The notes beneath the pieces were generated by a model. That model was given only the letters and a program-made list of their open reading frames with translations. It made no database searches and had not been told where the DNA came from. The translations under genes were made by a program, and so were the position numbers. From Microbacteriaceae bacterium (GTDB taxonomy: Bacteria > Actinomycetota > Actinomycetes > Actinomycetales > Microbacteriaceae), in contig JAGIAU010000001.1 of assembly GCA_017744755.1 (NCBI GenBank), forward strand, positions 1 through 40,103: a stretch of DNA of 40,103 nt, written 5' to 3'. Positions 1 through 6,321 of the stretch are shown one piece after another; within the stretch, counting starts at the first letter, position 1; each line of letters opens with the position of its first letter.

Positions 1-288
1 GCCTTCGGCATGCTGAAGTCGCTCGTGCAGGTCGCCGAGGCTCCGGCCGCCGGCGGCAAGGGCGGCGCCGCGGGCGCGAAGGGCGGCAAGGCCGTCCAGC
101 GGGTCATCCCGGCCGAGGTCGACTACGAGGTCGGCGAGACGATCACGATCAAGGAGGGCTCGTTCGCGGGCCTGCCGGGCACGATCGACGCGATCGACGC
201 CGCCGCGGGCAAGCTCACGGTCCTCGTCTCGCTCTTCGAGCGCGAGACGCCGGTCACGCTCGGCTTCGAGCAGGTCACCAAGCTCTGA
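1..288 (+). CDS. nusG: Transcription termination/antitermination factor NusG, C-terminal part
   Basis: The reading frame is open from the first base of the window and ends with TGA at 286-288, so only the last 95 residues are present. The visible part holds the end of the NGN domain (AFGMLKSLVQV), an Ala/Gly/Lys-rich linker, and a complete KOW domain: VGETITIKEGSFAGLPGTID, followed by FERETPVTLGFEQV. NusG binds RNA polymerase, and its KOW domain contacts Rho or ribosomal protein S10. In most bacteria rplK follows nusG directly. Here rplK lies 3.5 kb downstream, after unrelated genes. Confidence 0.95.
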   Translation, partial: AFGMLKSLVQVAEAPAAGGKGGAAGAKGGKAVQRVIPAEVDYEVGETITIKEGSFAGLPGTIDAIDAAAGKLTVLVSLFERETPVTLGFEQVTKL

Positions 289-301
289 GGCCGCCGGCTG
301 C

Positions 302-327
302 CTGAGCGAGCGAAGCGAGTCGAAGGG
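302..327 (+). repeat. Dispersed repeat, type A (CTGAGCGAGCG-N-AGCGAGTCGAAGGG)
   Basis: The 26-bp unit reads CTGAGCGAGCGAAGCG followed by AGTCGAAGGG. Related copies occur at 6603-6674 (two units, inverted) and 10719-10750. The core is weakly palindromic (CGAGCG/CGCTCG-like). Its last bases, GAAGGG, lie 8 nt before the GTG start of the next gene and appear to serve as its ribosome-binding site. Confidence 0.75.
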
Positions 328-335
328 CGGCGTCG

Positions 336-848
336 GTGTCTCTGGAGTCCGTCCGCGCCCATCTCGCCGCCTTCGGTCTCGGCGACGCGATCCGCGTGTT
401 CTCCGAGTCGTCCGCGACCGTCGAGATGGCGGCCGCGCAGCTCGGGATCGCGCCGGCGCTGATCGCGAAGACGCTCGCGTTCCTGGATCCGACCGCCCCG
501 GCGGATGGTCCGCGCGTGGTCCTCATCGTCGCCGCGGGCGACGCGAAGGTGAGCGGCGGCGAGTTCAAGCGGCGCTTCGGCGGCAAGGCCTCGATGGTGC
601 CGGCCGAGCGGCTCGTCGAGCTGACCGGCCATCCGATGGGCGGCGTCTGCCCGTTCGCGAACCCCGCCTCCGCGCAGGTCTGGCTCGACGAGTCGCTGCG
701 GCGCTTCGAGGTCGTCTACCCGGCGGCCGGAACGCACGACTCCGCCGTCCCGGTGGCGGTCGAACGTCTCGCGGAGGTCAGCGGCGCGCTCGGCTGGGTC
801 GACGTCTGCGGCGCCTCCTGGCGGGAGCCGGTGGCGATCGGTGGTTGA
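336..848 (+). CDS. YbaK/EbsC family Cys-tRNA(Pro) deacylase-like protein
   Basis: This 170-residue protein belongs to the YbaK/ProX superfamily, whose members hydrolyse mischarged aminoacyl-tRNA. Typical family landmarks are the early Ser/Thr-rich strand, AKTLAFLD near residue 46, the lysine-containing strand AAGDAKVSGGEFKRRF near 67-82, and GHPMGGVCPFA near 100. The GTG start at 336 is supported by GAAGGG 8 nt upstream, which comes from the end of a dispersed repeat. The TGA stop (846-848) also lies inside a different dispersed repeat. Substrate specificity (Cys-tRNA-Pro or Ala-tRNA-Pro) cannot be decided from sequence alone. Confidence 0.88.
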   Translation: MSLESVRAHLAAFGLGDAIRVFSESSATVEMAAAQLGIAPALIAKTLAFLDPTAPADGPRVVLIVAAGDAKVSGGEFKRRFGGKASMVPAERLVELTGHPMGGVCPFANPASAQVWLDESLRRFEVVYPAAGTHDSAVPVAVERLAEVSGALGWVDVCGASWREPVAIGG

Positions 849-875
849 GGAGCGCCGCAAGCGCGTCTCGAAACC
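843..875. repeat. Dispersed inverted repeat, type B (GGTTGAGG...CTCGAAACC)
   Basis: This 33-bp imperfect inverted repeat begins GGTTGAGGAGCGCC and ends GCGCGTCTCGAAACC. It sits between two convergent genes, may fold as a hairpin in either transcript, and supplies the TGA stop of the upstream deacylase gene. From memory, similar elements are common between genes in Microbacteriaceae; a whole-genome count would confirm this. Confidence 0.65.
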
Positions 876-887
876 AAGCAGCGCGTT

Positions 888-1238
888 CTACCGGACGACC
901 CCGTCGAGATAGAACCACCTGCCGCTCTCGCGCACGAACCGCGACCGCTCTTGCATGACCCCGGCGACCCCGTCATCCATGTAGGACGCGCGGAACTCCA
1001 CGACGCCCTCGGTGTCGCCTTCGCCGCCCGCGACCGTGTCGACGATCTGCAGGCGCCGCCACGTGGGACCGTCGCCCAGGTCGACCTCCGACGGGCGGGT
1101 CGACGGATGCCAGCTCCGCAGCACCCATGCCGCGTCGCCGTCGCGATACGCCTCGAAGCGGCTGCGCATGAGCCCCTCCGCCGTGGCGATCGAATCGCGG
1201 GAGTCCGCGGCGTCGCGATTGGCCATGTCGGAGAACAT
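888..1238 (-). CDS. NTF2-like protein related to the YchJ/UPF0225 core
   Basis: The 116-residue protein matches the middle domain of YchJ proteins: AEGLMRSRFEAYRDGDAAWV, then LRSWHPSTRP, LQIVDT, GVVEFRASY and a C-terminal RFVRESGRWFYLDG. YchJ family members usually carry Cys-rich SEC-C zinc motifs at one or both ends, and none is visible here. The ATG at 1238 is preceded by TACGTC at a 6-nt gap on the same strand, which fits a leaderless transcript. A second ATG lies four codons in. The gene converges on the deacylase gene and diverges from the rhodanese gene. Function is unknown. Confidence 0.8.
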   Translation of the reverse strand: MFSDMANRDAADSRDSIATAEGLMRSRFEAYRDGDAAWVLRSWHPSTRPSEVDLGDGPTWRRLQIVDTVAGGEGDTEGVVEFRASYMDDGVAGVMQERSRFVRESGRWFYLDGVVR

Positions 1239-1261
1239 ACCGGCGACGTACGCTCGCCCCC
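1239..1261. promoter_or_regulatory. Compact divergent promoter between two start codons
   Basis: Only 23 bp separate the two divergent starts. On the plus strand TACGCT (1249-1254) lies 7 nt before the ATG at 1262. On the minus strand TACGTC (the complement of 1245-1250) lies 6 nt before the ATG at 1238. The two -10 candidates share the TA pair at 1249-1250, so any -35 elements would lie inside the opposite coding region. This is inferred from spacing only. Confidence 0.4.
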
Positions 1262-1714
1262 ATGAGCACCGACACCGCCCTGCACACGATGGCCACGACC
1301 GCGACCCCTGAGCAGCTGCTCGCGTACTTCTCCGCGAAGCGCGACGCCGAGACGGATGCCTCGGATGTGTACGCCGCGCAGAAGGCGGGGGAGCCGTTCG
1401 TGCTCGTGGACGTCCGCGGGGACGAGGCGTGGGCGCAGGGCCGCGCGGCCGGGGCCATCCACATGCACCACGGTCAGATCGCCGCCCGTGCCGCCGCCGA
1501 GATCCCGCTCGACACCGCGGTCGTCGTCTACTGCTGGAGCCCCGGCTGCAACGGCGGTCAGCGCGGCGCCGTCGAGTTCGCGAAGCTCGGGTACCGCGTG
1601 CGCGAGATGATCGGCGGCTTCGAGTACTGGGCGCGCGAGGGCTACCCCGTCGTGAACGACGAGGGCCGCGTGCGCTTCCCCGAGGACCCGACCGTCGGGC
1701 TCGTCAAGGGCTGA
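1262..1714 (+). CDS. Rhodanese-like domain protein
   Basis: This is a 150-residue single-domain rhodanese. The fold is recognisable from FVLVDVRGDEAWAQGRAAGA near residues 46-65, the cysteine active-site loop VVVYCWSPGCNGGQRGA near 88-104, and a closing GFEYWAREGYPV. The loop has two cysteines (CWSPGC), so sulfurtransferase or thiol-redox activity is possible. The roughly 40-residue N-terminal extension resembles rhodaneses that begin with a helical segment. The ATG at 1262 has a -10-like TACGCT 7 nt upstream and no Shine-Dalgarno sequence. Confidence 0.88.
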   Translation: MSTDTALHTMATTATPEQLLAYFSAKRDAETDASDVYAAQKAGEPFVLVDVRGDEAWAQGRAAGAIHMHHGQIAARAAAEIPLDTAVVVYCWSPGCNGGQRGAVEFAKLGYRVREMIGGFEYWAREGYPVVNDEGRVRFPEDPTVGLVKG

Positions 1715-1762
1715 GCCGGTCGACTCCCTTCGCCGGCGGGCGCCATGCGGTAGACAGGTCCC

Positions 1763-2239
1763 ATGGCCCCGTCGGCGAAGAAGATCCTCTACATCGATCT
1801 CGACAACACGCTCGCCGACTTCGACGGTCGCGTGGCGGAGCTGAGCCCCGAGATCCGCTCCCGCTACGAGGGCCACTTCGACCACATCCCCGGGGTCTAC
1901 TCACTGCTGAAGCCGATGCCGGGGGCCGTCGAGGCGTATCACGAGCTCTCCGAGCTCTTCGACACGTACATCCTGTCCACGGCGCCGTGGCTGAACCCCA
2001 CTGCCTGGACCGACAAGCTGCAGTGGGTCGAGCTGATCTTCGGCGTCGAGGAGGCGAGCCCCGCCTACAAGCGCCTCATCATCACGCACCACAAGGACCT
2101 CAATCGCGGCGACTTCCTCGTCGACGACCAGCCCGCCCACGGCGCCGATGCGTTCGCAGGCGAGTGGCTGCATTTCGGAGCTGGCAACCGCTTCCCGGAC
2201 TGGTCGTCGGTGCTGGAGTACCTTCGTCCCCGCGCGTAG
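1763..2239 (+). CDS. 5'-nucleotidase, deoxy (NT5C) HAD-superfamily protein
   Basis: This 158-residue HAD-fold phosphatase resembles the 5'(3')-deoxyribonucleotidase (NT5C) family. It opens with the nucleophile motif YIDLDNTLADFDG (residues 10-22; the two Asp are nucleophile and acid/base), followed by the cap segment, the second motif YILSTAPWLNP, and the third Asp pair in FLVDDQPAHGA. It would dephosphorylate deoxynucleoside monophosphates. The ATG at 1763 is preceded by TAGACA (1751-1756) with a 6-nt gap and no Shine-Dalgarno sequence, fitting a leaderless mRNA. Confidence 0.87.
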   Translation: MAPSAKKILYIDLDNTLADFDGRVAELSPEIRSRYEGHFDHIPGVYSLLKPMPGAVEAYHELSELFDTYILSTAPWLNPTAWTDKLQWVELIFGVEEASPAYKRLIITHHKDLNRGDFLVDDQPAHGADAFAGEWLHFGAGNRFPDWSSVLEYLRPRA

Positions 2240-2251
2240 GCGAGCGCTGCT

Positions 2252-2656
2252 TCACCACACCGTCGCGAGCCCAGGCAGTTGTCGGAGGTGCGCGTCGGCC
2301 GTGAGCAGGGTGACGCCCTCGAGTATCGCCTGGGCCGCAAGCATGCGGTCGAACGGATCCCGGTGCTCCCATGCGAGCCCGCCCGCGAGCAGCCCTTGTG
2401 CGGTCGACAGCGGCAGCGATACAGCGCGCAGGTCCTCGAGCGCCTGGTCGAAATGATGCGTGATCGGCAGTGCCTCCGGCATCTTCCCAAGGCGCACCTT
2501 GGTCGCGATCTCCCAGGCTGACACCGCGGAGACGAGGACGTCGATGTCCTGCTCGTCGAGGAGCGCCTGCGCATTGCTGCCCAGGCGCTCGGGAGCTGTC
2601 AGGGCCCAGACGAGCGCATGCGTGTCGAGCAGGACTCGTCTCCTCACCGGTACCAC
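2252..2656 (-). CDS. vapC: PIN-domain toxin VapC
   Basis: This 134-residue PIN-domain ribonuclease has the four acidic metal-binding positions expected: LLDTHALVWAL (Asp11), SAWEIA (Glu49), DPFDRMLAAQA (Asp100/103) and LLTAD (Asp121). VapC toxins cut tRNA or rRNA when the antitoxin is lost. The GTG at 2656 is chosen because GAGGAG lies 8 nt before it; it overlaps vapB by 13 bp. A second GTG at 2647 would give a 4-bp GTGA overlap but has poorer spacing to that site. It is co-transcribed with vapB from an operator-bearing promoter. Confidence 0.93.
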   Translation of the reverse strand: MVPVRRRVLLDTHALVWALTAPERLGSNAQALLDEQDIDVLVSAVSAWEIATKVRLGKMPEALPITHHFDQALEDLRAVSLPLSTAQGLLAGGLAWEHRDPFDRMLAAQAILEGVTLLTADAHLRQLPGLATVW

Positions 2657-2871
2657 AGTTCCAGCTCCTCCTCCGGAAGCGGGTCGAAGAACGCTGAATC
2701 CGGGATGGGCGGGACGAGTCCTGCGAGGGTCCCGAACTTCCGTTGGCGTGGTGGCTCGATGGGCACGAGCCGGACCGCGGGCTTCCCCGCCCGTGCGATA
2801 ACGACTTCTTCGCCGCGCTCTGCGGCGGCGATGAGCTTCGAGAGCTGCGTCTTCGCGTCCTGGATGTTCAT
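2644..2871 (-). CDS. vapB: Phd/YefM-type antitoxin of the VapBC pair
   Basis: This 75-residue antitoxin starts MNIQDAKTQLSKLIAAAERG, the usual N-terminal DNA-binding dimer of Phd/YefM-like antitoxins, and continues EEVVIARAGKPAVRLVPI. The C-terminal tail (FDPLPEEELELWYR) is acidic and probably wraps the toxin. The ATG at 2871 is preferred over upstream in-frame starts because homology begins there and because a longer form would read through the operator at 2891-2920. Expression is probably autorepressed by the VapBC complex. Confidence 0.92.
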   Translation of the reverse strand: MNIQDAKTQLSKLIAAAERGEEVVIARAGKPAVRLVPIEPPRQRKFGTLAGLVPPIPDSAFFDPLPEEELELWYR

Positions 2872-2890
2872 CACGATCACGGCGCTCAGT

Positions 2891-2920
2891 CTACCTGGCC
2901 AGGTTGATCTGGCCAGGTAG
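2891..2920. promoter_or_regulatory. vapBC operator: 12-bp perfect inverted repeat
   Basis: The arms CTACCTGGCCAG (2891-2902) and CTGGCCAGGTAG (2909-2920) are exact reverse complements with a 6-bp spacer. The left arm with the next two bases also contains the self-complementary ACCTGGCCAGGT. The site lies 20 bp upstream of the vapB start, where an autoregulatory operator is expected. A -10-like TAGACT on the minus strand overlaps its inner edge. Confidence 0.8.
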
Positions 2921-2972
2921 GTGCTGCGCGAAGGTAGCCCCGCACGGGCCCATCGCGGTCGATGGTGAACGC

Positions 2973-3341
2973 TCACGATGCCGTCCCGTCGGGCCCGTCG
3001 TCGTCACAGCGGTCGTAGCCGCGTACGTACTGGTAGCCGGGCTCCGGCTCCCCCGGATCGGGCGGGATGATCTGTCCGAACCGGTCCCGCTCCGGCTCCC
3101 GCTCCGGCCCGAAGATCTCGTTGATCGGCAGGTACCAGGGGCGGTGGCCGTCGCCCTGGCGGATGGCGTCATCGATGGCGTGCTGGAGCAGGCTCAGCTC
3201 GGTGTCGCCCGGCGCGTCGATCTCGCGCAACCGCAGGTCGAGGAGCAACTCGCCGAGCTCGCGCCGGCGGTGCGGCCGCATCCGGATGACGGAGGCGAGG
3301 AGGTCGAGCTCGGGGTCGCGCTTGGGCGCTCGTGCAGGCAT
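2973..3341 (-). CDS. Hypothetical protein, charged, 122 residues
   Basis: I do not recognise this protein. It is hydrophilic with no membrane segment: a basic start (MPARAPKRDPELDLL), a Leu/Arg-rich helical stretch around residues 20-45, a central HRPWYLPINEIFGP, and an acidic Pro-rich tail ending GYQYVRGYDRCDDDGPDG. The ATG at 3341 has AAGGG nine bases upstream. Its frame shows the usual high-GC third-position bias, unlike the overlapping alternatives. It lies on the same strand as vapBC, 101 bp upstream, but the vapBC operator separates them. Confidence 0.6.
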   Translation of the reverse strand: MPARAPKRDPELDLLASVIRMRPHRRRELGELLLDLRLREIDAPGDTELSLLQHAIDDAIRQGDGHRPWYLPINEIFGPEREPERDRFGQIIPPDPGEPEPGYQYVRGYDRCDDDGPDGTAS

Positions 3342-3429
3342 GGGATGGTCCCTTCATGGTCGCCGTGGGCACGAGCGGATCCAGTATCGGCGGGACCACC
3401 GACATCATCCAGCGACGTAGGCTCGCCCC

Positions 3430-3630
3430 ATGAGCGATGACGGCGCGGTCTCGGAGCGGATGCCGGGCGACGACGAGCCCGACGTCCCGGAGATCGCGTT
3501 CGCCCCCGCGCAGCACGCCCGTCCGACCGCCCCCGCCGTCAAGTGGTTCGTCGCGGTCGTCCTCGCCGTCTTCGCCGCCGGCATCGTCGCCCTCATCGTC
3601 GCGATGGCCACCACGGTCGCCGGCGGCTGA
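3430..3630 (+). CDS. Small single-span membrane protein
   Basis: This 66-residue protein has an acidic N-terminal half (DDEPDVPEIAF) and one clear transmembrane helix, KWFVAVVLAVFAAGIVALIV, around residues 38-57, followed by a short tail. There is no signal-peptidase or lipobox motif. TAGGCT (3418-3423) lies exactly 6 nt before the ATG with no Shine-Dalgarno sequence, so it is probably leaderless. It sits 200 bp upstream of rplK. Function is unknown. Confidence 0.72.
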   Translation: MSDDGAVSERMPGDDEPDVPEIAFAPAQHARPTAPAVKWFVAVVLAVFAAGIVALIVAMATTVAGG

Positions 3631-3721
3631 GCAGACTCGCCGCTCGCGCGTCACGCGATCTGCCGCTGGCTCAGCCCGGAGAACGCGCTGAATCGCCAAC
3701 CCGCTCCCGCGCGTTCTCCGC

Positions 3722-3827
3722 TACACTTGATCGGTCACGTTTCCAGTGACTACCCACCCCGGACGCCCGTCCGAGGGGAGAGCAGGCCCAAGGCCCGCTC
3801 GATCGCACAACACGAGAAGAGAACACT
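3722..3827 (+). promoter_or_regulatory. rplKA promoter and leader
   Basis: TACACT (3722-3727) is a plausible -10 box, giving a leader of about 94 nt before the rplK GTG. The leader contains two small hairpins, GTCAC/GTGAC (3734-3738 with 3746-3750) and CGGACG/CGTCCG (3760-3773), then an A/G-rich ribosome-binding stretch (GAGAAGAGAA). A role in L1 feedback control is possible, but I cannot show the L1 site. Confidence 0.45.
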
Positions 3828-4259
3828 GTGGCACGCAGTAAGAAGGTCACGGGGCTGATCAAGCTCCAGATCCAGGCGGGCGCCGCCAACCCCGCCCCGC
3901 CCATCGGCCCCGCGCTCGGTCAGCACGGCGTCAACATCATGGAGTTCTGCAAGGCCTACAACGAGGCCACGCAGGACAAGCGCGGGAACGTCATCCCGGT
4001 CGAGATCACGGTCTACGAGGACCGCTCGTTCACGTTCATCCTGAAGACCCCGCCGGCGGCGGAGCTCATCAAGAAGGCGGCCGGCGTCGCCAAGGGCTCC
4101 AGCACCCCGCACACGGTCAAGGTCGCGAAGCTGACCAAGGACCAGGTCACGGCCATCGCGCAGGAGAAGCTCGTCGACCTCAACGCGGTCGACCTCGCCG
4201 GCGCGGAGAAGATCATCGCGGGCACCGCCCGTTCCATGGGCATCACGGTGGAGGCGTAA
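3828..4259 (+). CDS. rplK: 50S ribosomal protein L11
   Basis: L11 has its usual 143-residue length. Hallmarks are IKLQIQAGAANPAPPIGPAL near the N-terminus (the thiostrepton-region proline-rich segment), GVNIMEFCKAYNEAT, and the C-terminal rRNA-binding domain with GTARSMGI. It forms the base of the L7/L12 stalk with L10 and the GTPase-centre rRNA. The GTG start has a purine-rich ribosome-binding site, and rplA follows after 3 bp. Confidence 0.98.
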   Translation: MARSKKVTGLIKLQIQAGAANPAPPIGPALGQHGVNIMEFCKAYNEATQDKRGNVIPVEITVYEDRSFTFILKTPPAAELIKKAAGVAKGSSTPHTVKVAKLTKDQVTAIAQEKLVDLNAVDLAGAEKIIAGTARSMGITVEA

Positions 4260-4262
4260 GAC

Positions 4263-4955
4263 ATGGCTCAGAAGTCCAAGGCCTATCGCGCCGCCGCCGC
4301 CCTCGTCGAGGCGGACAAGTTCTACACGGCCTCCGAGGCGCTCGCCGTCGCGAAGCAGACCGGCTCCAAGAAGTTCAACTCGACCGTCGAGGTCGCGCTG
4401 AAGCTCGGCGTCGACCCGCGCAAGGCGGACCAGATGGTCCGCTCGACCGTCATCCTCCCGCACGGCACCGGCAAGACCGCGCGCGTCATCGTCTTCGCGA
4501 CCGGCCCCGCGGCCGAGGCCGCGATCGCGGCGGGCGCGGACGAGGTCGGCGGCGCGGAGCTCATCGAGAAGGTCGCGGGCGGCTGGACCGACTTCGACGC
4601 GGCGGTCTCGACCCCGGAGCTCATGGGCCAGGTCGGTCGTCTCGGCAAGGTCCTCGGCCCGCGCGGCCTCATGCCGAACCCGAAGACCGGCACGGTCACC
4701 CCGAACACCGCGAAGGCGGTCGAGGAGATCAAGGGCGGCAAGATCGAGTTCCGCGTCGACAAGCACGCGAACGTCCACTTCGTCGTCGGCAAGGCGGGCT
4801 TCACGGCCGAGCAGCTCGAGGAGAACTTCAAGGCCGCCCTCGAGGAGGTCGTCCGCGCGAAGCCGTCCTCCTCGAAGGGCCGCTACATCCAGAAGGCCGC
4901 CATCTCGACGACCTTCGGGCCGGGCATCCCGCTCGACGTCACGACCCTGGCCTGA
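4263..4955 (+). CDS. rplA: 50S ribosomal protein L1
   Basis: This is L1, 230 residues, with the classic LPHGTGKTARVIVFA, GRLGKVLGPRGLMPNPKTGT and the C-terminal KAAISTTFGPGIPLD. It binds 23S rRNA helices 76-78 to form the L1 stalk, and in many bacteria represses its own operon. It is co-transcribed with rplK (3-bp gap), and the operon ends at the strong hairpin at 4973-5006. Confidence 0.98.
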   Translation: MAQKSKAYRAAAALVEADKFYTASEALAVAKQTGSKKFNSTVEVALKLGVDPRKADQMVRSTVILPHGTGKTARVIVFATGPAAEAAIAAGADEVGGAELIEKVAGGWTDFDAAVSTPELMGQVGRLGKVLGPRGLMPNPKTGTVTPNTAKAVEEIKGGKIEFRVDKHANVHFVVGKAGFTAEQLEENFKAALEEVVRAKPSSSKGRYIQKAAISTTFGPGIPLDVTTLA

Positions 4956-4972
4956 TCGGCAGAACGCACTGA

Positions 4973-5006
4973 GGAGGGCCCGGCTCCGCGAGGAGCCGGG
5001 CCCTCC
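4973..5006. terminator. Terminator between rplA and the ectB-like gene (convergent)
   Basis: A perfect 15-bp stem, GGAGGGCCCGGCTCC with GGAGCCGGGCCCTCC, has a GCGA loop. It lies 17 bp after the rplA stop and 9 bp before the end of the opposing gene, so it can act on both strands. There is no real U-tract, as is common in actinobacteria. Confidence 0.85.
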
Positions 5007-5015
5007 CGCGTCCGG

Positions 5016-6284
5016 TCAGGCGGGCGCGTTGCCGATCTCGGCCTCGACGGCCGCCGCGACGATGTCGAGGCCGGCGACGAGGTCCTCGTCCGGCGTCGTC
5101 AGCGCGGGGAGGAACTTGACGACCTCGTCGCGCGCACCGGCGGTCTCGATGACCATGCCGTGCGCGAAGGCGTGCTGCGAGACCCGCTTCGCGAAGCCGG
5201 GGTCCGCGTCGTTCGCGAGCCCCTGGAACATGCCGCGGCCGCGGGCCGAGAGCAGCGAGGGGTGTTCTGCCGCGATCGCGTCGAGGCGCTCGCGGAGCAG
5301 GGCGCCCTTCCGCTTGACGTCCGCGGAGAACGCGTCGTCCGACCAGTACGTCTCGATGGCGAGGCGGGCGCCGATGAAGGCGAGGTTGTTCCCGCGGAAC
5401 GTGCCGGTGTGCCCGCCGGGCGTCCAGATGTCGTGCTCCGGCTTCAGCGCGACGAGCGACATGGGCAGGCCGTAGCCGGAGAGCGACTTCGACAGGGCGA
5501 CGATGTCGGGGTCGAGGCCCGCGAACTCGAAGGAGAAGAAGTCGCCGCTGCGTCCGCAGCCGGCCTGGATGTCATCGACGATGAACAGGGCCCCGTGCTT
5601 GGCGGCGAGCGCGCGGACGCGACGCAGCCACTCGGCGGACGCCGGGTTCACGCCGCCCTCCCCCTGGATCGTCTCGAGGATGATCGCGGCGGGCGCGTCG
5701 ACGCCGCTGGACGGGTCGGTCAGCATCCGCTCGAGGATCGCGACGGTGTCGACCCCCGGCCCGTGGTAGCCCTCGAACGGCGCGAAGGTCACGCCGCCCA
5801 TCGGCCCGCCCGCGTAGCGGCGGTAGTCCTGGTTCGCCGTCGCCGCGAGCGCGCCGAGCGAGAGGCCGTGGTAGCCGTGCGTGAACGCGACGACGTTCTG
5901 CCGCCCGGTCTTCACCCGTGCGATCTTGAGCGCCGCCTCGATCGCGTTCGTCCCGGTCGGGCCTGTGAACTGCAGCTTGTACTCTAGGCCGCGCGGCTTC
6001 AGCAGCGTGTCCTGGAACGCCTCGATGAACGCCGCCTTCGCCTCGGTCGCCATGTCGAGGCCGTGGACGATGCCGTCGCGCTCGAGGTACTCGATGATCG
6101 CCGACTTGAACGCGGGGTTGTTGTGGCCGTAGTTCAGCGTGCCGGCGCCGGCGAAGAAGTCGAGGTACTCGGCGCCGTCGGCGGCGATGAGATGGGAGCC
6201 CCGCGCGGCCGCGAACAGGGTCGGGAACGCGCGGATGTAACCGCGCACGTCGGACTCGTACTGGTCGAAGATGCTGAGCGCCAC
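5016..6284 (-). CDS. EctB-like diaminobutyrate-2-oxoglutarate aminotransferase
   Basis: This 422-residue class-III PLP aminotransferase resembles EctB, which converts aspartate semialdehyde plus glutamate to 2,4-diaminobutyrate. Signatures are LDFFAGAGTLNYGHNNP (about 41-57), FTGPTGTNAIEAALK (106-120), VDDIQAGCGRSG (236-247), and the PLP lysine in LSKSLSGYG (Lys266). The GTG at 6284 is where EctB homology begins; TAGGCT lies 8 nt before it, so it may also have its own promoter. No ectA or ectC is nearby. The partners are a PLP decarboxylase and an HTH-GNAT gene, which points to a diamine rather than ectoine. Substrate is inferred. Confidence 0.85.
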   Translation of the reverse strand: MALSIFDQYESDVRGYIRAFPTLFAAARGSHLIAADGAEYLDFFAGAGTLNYGHNNPAFKSAIIEYLERDGIVHGLDMATEAKAAFIEAFQDTLLKPRGLEYKLQFTGPTGTNAIEAALKIARVKTGRQNVVAFTHGYHGLSLGALAATANQDYRRYAGGPMGGVTFAPFEGYHGPGVDTVAILERMLTDPSSGVDAPAAIILETIQGEGGVNPASAEWLRRVRALAAKHGALFIVDDIQAGCGRSGDFFSFEFAGLDPDIVALSKSLSGYGLPMSLVALKPEHDIWTPGGHTGTFRGNNLAFIGARLAIETYWSDDAFSADVKRKGALLRERLDAIAAEHPSLLSARGRGMFQGLANDADPGFAKRVSQHAFAHGMVIETAGARDEVVKFLPALTTPDEDLVAGLDIVAAAVEAEIGNAPA

Positions 6285-6321
6285 GGCGGACCAGCCTACG
6301 TCCCGTCGGAGTCCGGTTCGT

